From assembly GCA_964564735.1 (NCBI GenBank), contig CAZMCH010000004.1:1-64000 (forward strand): DNA of 64,000 nucleotides, read 5' to 3'. Positions 40,001-50,400 of this stretch are shown here, one piece after another. Position 1 is the first letter of the stretch. Each line of letters starts with the position of its first letter. Source of the DNA: CAZMCH01 sp964564735 (GTDB lineage Bacteria > Poribacteria > DTPJ01). A program made the translations under genes and the position numbers. The notes beneath the pieces are model-generated. The model had not been told where the DNA came from. It saw only the letters and a program-made list of their open reading frames with translations, and searched no databases.

Positions 40001-41378
40001 TTCGCCAAAAGTAAATTCAAATGATATTAATATATGGTATTCAAGTGGGGCAGGAAGTTCTCTGGTTGAAGTGTCTGCTAAGATCAGTGATGAAGCACCA
40101 AGTTCTGGCTTTGATTGGAGTAGTGTTGACAATACATGGATGGAACTTAAAGACTCAGGCGGGAAAAACATCGCCGGACGAGTTTATACCAATCAATCAG
40201 AATCAACTATAAGGTTTGTATTAGAAAATCCACTTGCAAGCAATGGCAGAGATGATGGATTTTATACTATTATAATTACGCCAATAGATAGGGCTGGAAA
40301 TACGCCTGATCCTGTTGCTCAATATGAATTTTTATATGATACAAAACCACCAAAGCTGAACAGATCAGAAATAACCATAAATGATCAACCATTATTGCTT
40401 GATTCATCACTAAAACAATATCCGACAGCTATCAATACAAAAAATGGCGTTACGATTGTTGCTAAGATGTCTGATGACGGTATTGGGGTTGATCTTACGA
40501 AATCATCCATTACAATAACAGATCCGAAAGGGAATACTGTTATTGGCAGTGCTGAGCAAGATGGTGTTGAAACAATATGGTTCAAAACTGGTATGCTAAA
40601 TGAGGAAGGTTTATATAAGGTTGCAATTAATCCTGTTGATCTCGATCAAAATGGAACTAATAAGTCAGCAGAAACGGTATTTACCGAATTCCTATTTGAA
40701 CTTACCAAACCTACAGCAAGTATTTCCGAACCGGGTGTTGGTTCGGCGAATACCGAATCAGAAGACAAGCCTATCACAATAAAAGGGATTGCAACAGATA
40801 CATCTAGTAACAATATTCCCGCTTCTGGCATTGCAAAAGTAGAGGTTGGTGGAATTGGTCCCGGTGGTAAGGAGCTTGAATGGATGGAGGTAATTGACGA
40901 TGAAAAAGCCAGAAACGTCAATGAACCTGAATTTAGCAAGTGGTATGTAGTCTTCCTACCTGATATGTCTGGAACATATAAAATAAAGCTAAGAGTTTGG
41001 GATAAGGCTGGAAATTATGAGGTATATGATACCAAACTGGAACTCAAATTCACTATATCACTATCATTTCAGGGCAGGGCTTATTGTTGGCCCAATCCTG
41101 TAACCAATGGAGTTGCAAATATCTCGTTTGAGGTTAATACTCCACAAAGTCAAGACGTTGTTATAACCCTTTATATATATGACGTCAGCGGTGATCTTGT
41201 CTATGAGGAGAATAAGATTTATTCAACAAAGTCAAGACAACAATTTGTATGGGAATGTATAAACCAAGCACATGAAAAAGTTCAGACTGGTATATACATT
41301 TTCAGACTCAAAGCAGAATTACCTAACGGTGATCAAGTCGCCTATCGAGTTGGTAAGCCGATGATTATAAAGAACTAA
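36370..41378 (+). CDS. Giant Ig-like secreted protein, C-terminal part
   Basis: This continues the gene begun at 33671. The reading frame here is offset from the left half only because the N run has the wrong length. About 14 more Ig-like modules follow, each ending in a YDT-x-x-P linker (FIYDTVSPKV and similar) and carrying DDGTYTI-type strands. The module type changes gradually toward the C-terminus. The last ~100 residues (CWPNPVTNG, then VVITLYIYDVSGDLV and GIYIFRLKAE) form a FlgD-like C-terminal domain as in T9SS-type cargo. With a 303-base gap the whole protein would be 2,636 residues. It is followed after 78 bases by a PorV/PorQ-type gene. Probably a cell-surface adhesin or filament. 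Confidence 0.88.
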
Positions 41379-41387
41379 ATGAGACAA

Positions 41388-41419
41388 TATAGGGCTATAT
41401 AAGAATATATAGCCCTATA
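41388..41419 (+). other. Perfect 14-bp intergenic hairpin
   Basis: TATAGGGCTATATA and TATATAGCCCTATA are separated by four bases (AGAA). It lies nine bases after the stop of the giant gene and before the PorV-like gene. No U-run follows, so it may set relative expression or protect mRNA rather than terminate. Confidence 0.5.
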
Positions 41420-41456
41420 ATTCCTTTGTCCAATAGTCCTATGGAGGATTATCCTA

Positions 41457-42395
41457 ATGCGAATAAAAAATTATAGCTTGGTATTTGCCATTTTTTTTGT
41501 TATTTTTGTGCCTTGTGTTGTTAGTGCGTCTGTCCCTGATGGAATCGGCACACAGGACGCAGCATTTCTGAAAATTGATTCTGCAACAAGACCAGTCGCT
41601 ATGGGTGGGGCTTTTGTCGGACTTGCCAATGATGTCAATGCAGTTTTTTGGAATCCAGCAGGTTTGACGCATACAGAGAAAAAAGAACTTACAACAATGT
41701 ATAATTCATGGATCGCTGGTATTAATGCTGGTTCTATTGCCTATTCACAGCCAATAAGCAAAAATGCAACATTAGCTCTAAGTATGCAGGGCTTATGGGC
41801 TGATATTGAGGAGAGAATAGAGGATACAGAAAAACCAGAAGGGACATTTGGCGTTTATTCTTATGCTGCTGGTCTGTCTGGTAGTTATGCGCTTATTCCA
41901 AAAATATTCTCACTTGGAGGAACAGCTAAATTCATCAATCAGGAATTTGATATTGATAGTGCAAGCGGAGTTGCAGTTGATTTTGGAGGTTTGATAAATC
42001 TTGGAGGCTTGGGAGTTGGTTTTGCTCTTCAAAATCTAAAAATTCAGAGCAGTAATGATGCTGATTTGCCTATGTTTACAAGAGTTGGGGCATCCTACTA
42101 TCTTACCAAAGACTCTGTTGTTGCAGGCGAATATTCAAAACTTGGTGTTGCGGAACCATCTTATCATATTGGATTAGAAAAGTGGTTTAGGGACGTATTT
42201 GCGCTTAGAGTTGGCTATGAGATAAGCGCGGGTGATAATCCAAGCAAGGGTGTATCTGCAGGCTTCGGCTTGAAAGCCTATGGCACAAAACCTTTAGAAG
42301 ACGTAGATTTTCAGCTTGATTATGCTTATGTCCCTGCTCCTGATTGGGGTTCAATGGGTGATACACACCGAATATCTATGATCATAAGATTTTAG
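41457..42395 (+). CDS. PorV/PorQ-type outer-membrane barrel
   Basis: This 312-residue protein has a signal peptide (ending VVSA) and then the family hallmark: IDSATRPVAMGGAFVGLAND followed by VNAVFWNPAGL, a FadL-fold OMP signature. Beta-strands fill the rest, and it ends RISMIIRF with terminal Phe. PorV shuttles T9SS cargo with C-terminal domains to the surface; relatives outside Bacteroidota are less well understood. It directly follows a giant protein with a FlgD-like C-terminal domain, which suggests a cargo and carrier pair. GGAGG lies nine bases before the ATG. A second copy of this gene type occurs at 53660. Confidence 0.85.
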   Translation: MRIKNYSLVFAIFFVIFVPCVVSASVPDGIGTQDAAFLKIDSATRPVAMGGAFVGLANDVNAVFWNPAGLTHTEKKELTTMYNSWIAGINAGSIAYSQPISKNATLALSMQGLWADIEERIEDTEKPEGTFGVYSYAAGLSGSYALIPKIFSLGGTAKFINQEFDIDSASGVAVDFGGLINLGGLGVGFALQNLKIQSSNDADLPMFTRVGASYYLTKDSVVAGEYSKLGVAEPSYHIGLEKWFRDVFALRVGYEISAGDNPSKGVSAGFGLKAYGTKPLEDVDFQLDYAYVPAPDWGSMGDTHRISMIIRF

Positions 42396-42452
42396 TATAG
42401 GGCTACAAAAAAAGGAAATAGTCCGCTGATTTTTGAAAAGATCATATATAAT

Positions 42453-42490
42453 AAAAAAGGCAGAAGTTAATAATAACTCCTGCTTTTTTT
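42453..42490. terminator. Bidirectional intrinsic terminator between convergent genes
   Basis: An A6 run, the stem GCAGAAGTTA / TAACTCCTGC (one mismatch) and a T7 run lie between the PorV-like gene (plus) and the inhibitor gene (minus). It reads as a terminator on either strand. Confidence 0.75.
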
Positions 42491-42506
42491 GCTGATTTTT
42501 TAGCTA

Positions 42507-42956
42507 TTATTTGATTATAACTGATATACTATAAGTATTTATCGGGTTTGGTTCCCAAGAACGTCCATATTCCATGACAATATTAGTTTTACCAGCTTTT
42601 ACAGCTTTGAAATCAAATTCTTGAATACCACCAGCACCAATTAAATTGGAATCAGAAAGATAATCCTCATTTACTATGTTTACGAATTCTGGCTCAACCT
42701 TTGCTGTCCAATAATAGCCAGTAGTTGGATTAGATTCTATTTTCATTTTTACCGTTTCTCCGACATCTATCGAAATTGATTCGGGTAAGTTTTTTCCGGG
42801 TGATTTTGCTTCATTAGGGTCATTCTTAACATAGATTTCCCTAATATCATCAGATTTTGCTTCTAGTGGATTGTCTTTTTCCTGACTACATCCAATCACA
42901 AAAAAAATCATTCCACATATTAGAACTGCAGTATAAAAATAAAAAAGAGCCTTCAT
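42507..42956 (-). CDS. Chagasin-like (I42) cysteine protease inhibitor lipoprotein
   Basis: This 149-residue protein has a lipoprotein signal (lipobox VIGC). The mature domain carries the chagasin loops: NPTTGYYW (the NPTTGY loop), GAGGIQEF (the GxGG loop) and YGRSWEPN (the RPW loop, here RSW). Chagasin-family proteins are tight inhibitors of C1 papain-like peptidases. As a lipoprotein it would sit in the periplasm or on the surface, perhaps protecting the cell from host or self proteases. The frame runs open to 43067, but GGAGGG eight bases before the ATG at 42956 and the signal peptide define the start. No C1 peptidase is seen nearby. Confidence 0.82.
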   Translation of the reverse strand: MKALFYFYTAVLICGMIFFVIGCSQEKDNPLEAKSDDIREIYVKNDPNEAKSPGKNLPESISIDVGETVKMKIESNPTTGYYWTAKVEPEFVNIVNEDYLSDSNLIGAGGIQEFDFKAVKAGKTNIVMEYGRSWEPNPINTYSISVIIK

Positions 42957-43079
42957 TAAAATTACCCTCCACGTTTTTACTGTTTTGATTAGGTTAGATT
43001 TATAAATACAGCTTGATGTTTTTGCATACTTTATGCCAATTTTATCTTGTTTATACGAGTATTTCAATTATTGAATCTT

Positions 43080-43225
43080 GACGAAGTAGATTAGGCAAAT
43101 TGGGGACGGATAAGAAATCACGATGGGTAAAACGTAATGCGTGAAATGTAATAGGCATTTACACATTATGAAATAATATCAGTGGAAATCTGCCAAATCC
43201 ATTCAATCAGCGGTTTATTTTTTAA
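43080..43225. repeat. Degenerate copy of a palindromic MITE-like repeat
   Basis: It contains AACGTAATGCGTGAAATGTAAT and a CCAAATCC-N4-AATCAGCG segment (43193-43212), shared with the longer element at 56885-57053. It lies in the 482-base noncoding stretch between two divergent genes. The left arm is poorly preserved. Confidence 0.5.
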
Positions 43226-43327
43226 ATAAAAAACTCGTATTAATATCACAAAAAACTGATAGAGTTTATCAAAAATCTGATACTATTATGGCTTGTTTAT
43301 TTATGAAACACCAATAATTTATGGATT

Positions 43328-43355
43328 TTGCAATAGGCATATTTTTTGCTATAAT
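43328..43355 (+). promoter_or_regulatory. Sigma70-type promoter for the SIMPL-domain gene
   Basis: TTGCAA (43328-43333), a 16-base spacer and a perfect TATAAT (43350-43355) lie about 80 bases before the ATG at 43439. Confidence 0.55.
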
Positions 43356-43438
43356 ACTAAGGGCTGGAATAGAAAGTTTATTATCAGCCATTTGTATTTT
43401 TGGTTTTTTGCGCTTTGATTCTTAAGGAGGAGTTTAAT

Positions 43439-44130
43439 ATGTTAAAGATACTATCAATATTAGCGATACTAGCTCTCACATTTGGATTATATGCCTGTGA
43501 GGATACAGATAATATAACAATAAGTCCAGAACCTCAAAATCAGATGAGTGTCAGTGGTTCTGCAACCGTCACAAAATCACCAGATATTGCAACATCTCAA
43601 ATTGGTGTTCAGACAATCGCCAAAGAACTAGACCCAGCAATAAACGAGAATAACAGGAAAGCAGAGGCAATAATAAATGCCTTAAAAGCATTGGGTATTG
43701 CAGAAAAGGATATTAAAACTATATCTTTCAATATATATCCTCAACGTGATTACACAAAAGACCCAAATGCAATTATTGGCTATCAGGTTGACAATATGCT
43801 ATCCGTAACTTTTAGAGACCTTACAAAAGTTGGAAGAGGTCTTCAGGATGCAGTTAAGGCAGGGGCAAATAACATATATGGCATAAATTTCACTTTGGAT
43901 AATCCCGAAGAAGCACAAAGTGAAGCCCGAATATTAGCAATTCAAAATGCACGTAAAAAGGCAGAAAGCATCGCAAGTGCTGCTGGTATAANNNNNNNNN
44001 NAATGAATCCTACGGCTCAATTCCTATATATAGAGACTATAATAAATCCGCAGCAGAAGGAAGCGTCCCTGTTCAATCTGGCGAACTTGGGGTAACTGTT
44101 CAGGTAACGCTTATTTATTTAATCGAATAA
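43439..44130 (+). CDS. SIMPL-domain (DUF541) lipoprotein, interrupted by a small assembly gap
   Basis: The start is the ATG at 43439, behind AAGGAGGAG. A lipoprotein signal (FGLYAC) is followed by a SIMPL domain: MSVSGSATVTKSPDIATSQI, then ALGIAEKDIKTISFNIYPQ, then ARKKAESIASAAGI. A 10-N run at 43992-44001 breaks the frame. After it the correct frame reads NESYGSIPIYRDY and ends PVQSGELGVTVQVTLIYLIE at the TAA 44128-44130, the expected SIMPL C-terminus. The apparent stop near 44095 belongs to the wrong frame. SIMPL proteins (YggE-like) are periplasmic proteins linked to stress; no firm biochemical role is known. Confidence 0.88.
43992..44001. other. Assembly gap of 10 N
   Basis: The flanking frames need a gap length of 2 modulo 3, so 10 is wrong. 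From the usual SIMPL spacing between AGI and the next strand, about 20-23 bases are probably missing. Confidence 0.9.
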
Positions 44131-44141
44131 AAAAACCAAAT

Positions 44142-44206
44142 TAGTGATCAGCGATAATATTATTATATATCATACATCATACCATTGCTGATCACTATTT
44201 TTTTTG
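44142..44206 (+). terminator. Intrinsic terminator after the SIMPL-domain gene
   Basis: Perfect arms AGTGATCAGC (44143-44152) and GCTGATCACT (44187-44196) are followed by ATTTTTTTTT. The remaining bases to 44466 are AT-rich; a weak TTGTTC-N16-TAGAAT promoter-like match near 44382-44409 is the only thing I see there. Confidence 0.7.
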
Positions 44207-44466
44207 CCAATTTTTCTGATTTTTCTACATAAGTGTTCTTCATAAATTTAACAATACCTATCTTTCTTCATTATAACAATTTCCTTCACTCCTTATATAA
44301 ATTTTACTACTTGATATTATCCTTGCTTTTCATTGAGGGTGTATGATAATATGGTTTTTGTAAAATGTTATTAATTATTATTGTTCCCAGTTTTTGAAAT
44401 CATAGAATCTTACAATATTCATAAAAAATAAACAATATACAGCCATGTAAATGGAGGTAATTCCAA

Positions 44467-47400
44467 ATGAAAGCATTTTCATCGTTTTCCGTTGTTACAT
44501 TTATTATGCTCTACACTGTTTGTGGGATTTTTGCTCAAGAATGGTATCCCATTGGTGCAGGATTTAGGACTTGGGATGCTGATTTCAGAGATGTTTTCTT
44601 TGTTGATGAGCAAAATGGGTGGATTGTGGGCGATCAGGGGATAATTATACATACTGATAATGGTGGCAGTTGGAATGAGCAAGAAAGCGGAATCAGTTCA
44701 ACATTAAACGCAGTCTATTTCATCAATCCCAACGAAGGTTGGGTTATTGGAAACTATGGCGTAATTTTGCATACAACAAATGCTGGAAACACATGGATAC
44801 TATCGCAAAGTGATACCAATGAATCGTTATTTGACATACATTTCCTAACAGAGAATATTGGCTGGATTGTTGGCTCTAATGGCGTGATATTGCATACTGA
44901 AGATGGTGGCAATAATTGGAGTAAAAGCACTTATGGCACAAATGATCTTTATGCTGTTCATTTTGGCTCTGTTAATAATGGCTGGGTGGTTGGAAAAAAC
45001 GGAACGGTTATACATTGGAATGGAAGCAAGTGGGAAACAGAGAGTGTTCCTGTAAAAGATGATCTATATGAAGTATATTATAGAAACTCTGATGATATTT
45101 GGGCTGTTGGTGAAGGTGGTATTATTGTTCACAAAAGCGGAACGAGTTGGTTTCAGGTAGGCACAGATACAAATATCAATTTACATAGTTTAAGTTTTGC
45201 CGATAATCAATATGGTTGGATTATTGGAGATTATGCCACAATTTTATATACCAGCAATTCTGGAAGCAGTTGGACAAAGCAAAAATCCCCAACATCTATC
45301 CATTTAAATGCAGTATTTGCAATAAACTCTAAAAAGGCTTGGGCTGTTGGTGATAATGGAACGATAATTCTTACTGGTGATGGTGGTCTTTCATGGGTGA
45401 TGCCCCCGTCTTACGGGGATTTTATGGATGTCTGTTTCCCAATAGGTGAAGCTCTTAAAGGATGGATTGTTGGTGAGAGTGGCAAAATACTTCATACGGA
45501 AGATGGCGGCGAAACATGGAAAGAACAACAAAGCCCGACAACAAAATCACTTTTCAGCGTATTTTTCTTAGATGAGTTTAATGGATGGGCTGTCGGAGAT
45601 GGTGGAACAATAATTCGCACAACAAATGGATCCGACTGGAATTTAATTACATCAAGTCCGGGTGGAAGGATTCTTAGAGAAATACACTTTTTTGATCCGA
45701 ATAATGGTTGGGCAGTGGGTGATTTTGGTAATATATTACATTGGAACGGTATGATGTGGGAGGCTCAAAATGCAGGAACTACACAGAATTTGTTTAGTGT
45801 TCAGGCGATTGATGGTGATTCTGCGTGGATAGCTGGTGATAGCGGGATACTTCTCAAAACCACAGATGGCGGTAAAAAATGGGAAAGAGTGGCAAGCGGA
45901 ACAAATATGTTATTGCGTAGTCTTCGTTTTTTCGGAAAGTCAAATGCTCTTGCAGTTGGCAATTTGGGTGTAATTATAAGAACTACTGATGCAGGAAAAA
46001 CATGGACGCAAGTATTTAACGGGGGCACTTATACTTTATTTGATATTGATTATATAAGCAACATGCAGGCTTTTGTAGTAGGAGAACAGGGGGTTAGGAG
46101 AACTCTATTTGCAACCTATGATGGTGGAGGCAATTGGCAGGCAAAAGACCAGCTTCCAGCAAGTAGTACTATCAGTGCTATTGATTTTACAGGCATAAAC
46201 TCAGGGATTGCTGTTGGCAAAAAAGGTGCAATACTCAGATATACTTCTAATGCGCCAGAAGTTAAAGTTTATCTGGTTTCCCCAAAGGGTGATACAAATA
46301 CACTAACGCCAACTTTCAGGTGGACAACAACCAGACCTGATATTACACATACGATTTTCATAGACAGCAATGAACTTCCTTTTACTGAAAAAGCCCTGTA
46401 TAAAATTCCAAGACTTCCACTTGATAATGGCACAAGCTATACATTACCAAAAGAGATAGCACTTGCATCGGGAACTTACTACTGGGGTATAGAAACCGCT
46501 GATGGAACTCGATCTGAAGTTCTGAGATTTTCTGTTTTTCCAGCAGACGAGATCATACTTATAAGCCCCGGTGGATTCATTAAAGAAAGCAAGCCTACAT
46601 TTGCTTGGCGTTGGATAGCGAATGCTACATATCGTCTTTTTATTGATAATGATGCCAATCCATTTGATTCAAGAAATATTGATGTCGGTAGAGAGACAAC
46701 ATACACAATATCTGCGTCTGATATATGGAAAGAACTTCCAGAAGGAATGTATACTTGGGGAATAGAGGGTAGTGACGATGGACAGATTACAAGATCTGCA
46801 GTTGTCTATTTTACCGTTGATTTATTTCCACCAAAGGGAACTATCTTAATAAATGATGGTATTGATGCTACCAACTCTGTTATAGTAACCCTGAAATTGT
46901 CCGCCAGTGATCCACTTGGAGAAGCAAAAACTGGTGGAAGTGGTGTTGTTCAGATACAACTAAGCAACGATGGAACAACTTGGTCTAGTCCAGAGATTTT
47001 TTCTTCATCAGAAATGATAAAAACATGGGACTTAAGAGAATATGGTGGTAACGATAAAAACGGGCTAAAAACTGTTTATGTCCGATATAAAGATGCACTT
47101 GATCACTGGTCAGACCCTATAAAAGCACAAATAACTCTGGATAGCGAATCACCAAAGGGAACAATTGTAATAAATAATGGCGCGGATGTAACAGCAAATT
47201 ATGATGTTACACTCACTTTTTCTGCATCAGGCGTTAATGAGATGATATTAAGCAATGATGGCGTAAAATGGACTGACCCACTGCCATTTGAAAGCCCAAG
47301 ACAATGGAATTTAACCTATATTGGCGGTAGCGACAAAGACGGTATAAGAACCGTTTATGCGAAATTTGGCGATAAGGCAGGAAATTGGATGACTATACCC

Positions 47401-50400
47401 GTAACAGATACCATAAGGCTGGATAGAACAGGTCCAAGTGGAACAATCATAATTAATGATAATGTAGTAGAAACAAATTCTTTAATTGTAAACTTGACTT
47501 TATCTGCAAATGATGAAAGTGGAGTTAAAGAAATGATGTTCTCTAATGGTGGTGATATTTGGTCGCCAAAAGAACCTTATAAAACAACAAAATCAGATTG
47601 GGACCTATCAAAATTTGGCGGGAATTCCAATGATGGCTTAAAGAAAGTATATGTAAGATTTATAGATGAAATTGGCAATCAAACTCAACCAGCAATTGAA
47701 GATAGTATAACCTTCAAGTCAAAGGTTGTCATATCATCATTGAATATATTAGGTTCAGGAATTGCTGAGAAAACTAAGAATAGCGATACAATTCAGGTAG
47801 ATGGAAAAGCCGAATTAGGCGTTGAAATATCATCAAAGGAAATACTTGATGAAAATGGAAACAAGATAGAGCTTAACCTCAACGGAATAACTTATGATGT
47901 CAATACAGGCTTAATAAAAGGCTCTTTTAATACTGGCATTTTAACTGCAAAGACTCTTAAACTCAGGATAATTGTAAAAGATAGCGTTGGTAATGAAGCA
48001 GAAAAAATCTCAAATATCTTGACTGTTGATAATAATCCTCCGCAGAATATTAGTATGTCTATTGATCGTGAAGGCGTTATCAATACAAGAACCATCTCAA
48101 TTAATATATCCGCGACAGATGCCAAAGAGATGTATTTAGATGGTGATATAAGTGGAATAACAGGTATCGAAAACGGATTAAAAAGATGGATCAATTATAC
48201 AAGTAAATTAACATTGACAGTTACAGCTACAGACGGCACAAAAACAATAAAAGTAAAATTCAGGGATGATATGGGGAATGAATCTACGGAAGTTAGCGAT
48301 AGCATAATTTTGGATATGACCCCGCCAAAAGGAACTATATTAATAAACAATGGAGATGAGTTAACAGGAAGCCTAATTATAGACCTAAAATTATCCGCAA
48401 CAGATATTAACGGTGTAAATGCATATCAATTAAGCAATGATGGCACAACTTGGTCATCGCCTTTTGTATATCCAAAAGATGAGCAAAGCCATGAAGTAAA
48501 AGGGTGGGATTTACGGCAGTTTGGTGGAAATAGTAGCGATGGTCTGAGAACTGCTTATGTGAAATATAAGGACGTTACGGGAAATTGGAGTTCTGCATTT
48601 TCTGATAGTATAAATATCGACGCAACACCGCCAAATATATCGATCATACCCATAGGCGATAAACAGGAAGCAATGAAATCTGTTACTGTTTCTGCTGTTG
48701 TCAGAGACAATAAAAACGTTGCAGATGTGAATCTTTATTATAGAAAGAAGGGAACTGTTGAATATACAAAGGTTAAAATGATAAAACTTCCCGGTGATTG
48801 GTATTCTGCTGAGATTCCTTCTATGGAAATAACCTCAGCAGGTATAGAATATTATCTGCAAGCAAGTGACGGCTTATCATCTGCTATGTGGCCTGATGAA
48901 AACGCCCCTGCAATGCCTAGGTCATTTACGGTTGTTGATACAACGCCACCAAATATAGAACATGATCCAATTCTTGAAATATCGGTGAAAAATTCTCCAA
49001 AAATGACTGCCAAAGTTACAGATACTGTTGGTGTTGATCGTGTTAATCTCAATTACAAGATTCAATCTGATAGAAATTATACAAAAGTCAGTATGAATTT
49101 GGATAGCGGAGATAATAAGTCAGGTATCTATTCGGCAAACATACCTGCGATGGATGTTCCGACTGTAATGGATTATTATATTGAGGCTTATGACACTTCA
49201 TCTAATCTTAAAACTGCACCAATTACAGGCTCAAGACAGCCATTTGTCCTATCATTTGTAGATACAGAACCGCCAGTAATTGTTCATAAGCCAATATCAG
49301 ATGGACGCGAAGCAGGTCAGCCTGTTACAATTGGGGCAAACATAACCGATAATGTTGGGATTCAAAAAGTTGTATTCAAATACCGTCCACCAACGAAATC
49401 AGAACTGATCGAAGTTAAGATGACAAATGTTGGCACATATTACAGCGTAGATATACCCGGTGATGTTCTTATGCCCGGAAAAGTAGATTATATAATTTCA
49501 GTATCAGATGCATCCAAACAGTCGGCAGATATAGAAATCTCATATTCATTTACAGTTATTGACACAACGCCACCAAAGATAGAGATGGTGTCTGCACCAT
49601 CAAAAGAGGAAGTCTTTAAGGATATTTTGATTCAAGCTAAAGTAACAGATAACGTAATGGTTACGACTGTTACTTTTTATTATAAAAACGTTAATGATGC
49701 GAATTTTACCAGTATCACAATGAGAGGCATGGGCAATAATTATTCTGCAACGATACCAAGACAAAATCAGCCCGGAGAAGCCAAATATTACATAATTGCA
49801 AAAGATTCTCAGGGGCTTTCTGCCACAGAACCATTAGTTGATCCCGAATCTTTCCCACGCATAGTTACAATATATGATGCCTCAAAGCCTGTGATTCAAC
49901 ATACTCCAATCGTTAGCCAACAAGAAGCTGGTTCAGCGATTTCTATAAATGCAACAGTAACAGATGATGTTAAAGTGAATGAAGTTACTTTGCATTACAG
50001 ATTAGCAGGACAGAGCAGTTTTAAGATTGCACCTATGATAGAAACTGCTACAAAGTCAGTTTATACTGGCAATATCTCTGCGGATCAGGTTATGCCCACA
50101 GGTATCGAGTATTATATAAAGGCTGTTGATAATTCTGGAAATGTAACAACTCATCCAATAACGAATCCTGATAAAATACCTCATTCATTTCGTGTTGTTG
50201 ATACTGTTTCACCAGATATTGTTTATGACGCAAGTAAATTGGCAAAAGTCCAATTGCTAGACCCAATAAATATTTCGTTGAATGCAGGAGATCGAACAGG
50301 CATAATGGAAGTGAGGGTATATTATAAAATTGAAGAAGAGGCTGATTTTATTTCTCTGATATGCAAAAGTTTGGGAGATAATAGATATTCAGTAACTATT

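Noticed and set aside
33671..41378. Possible CRISPR or satellite array because of regular repeats
   Set aside because: The repeats are 630 bases, in frame and encode Ig-like modules; there are no short repeats with unique spacers.
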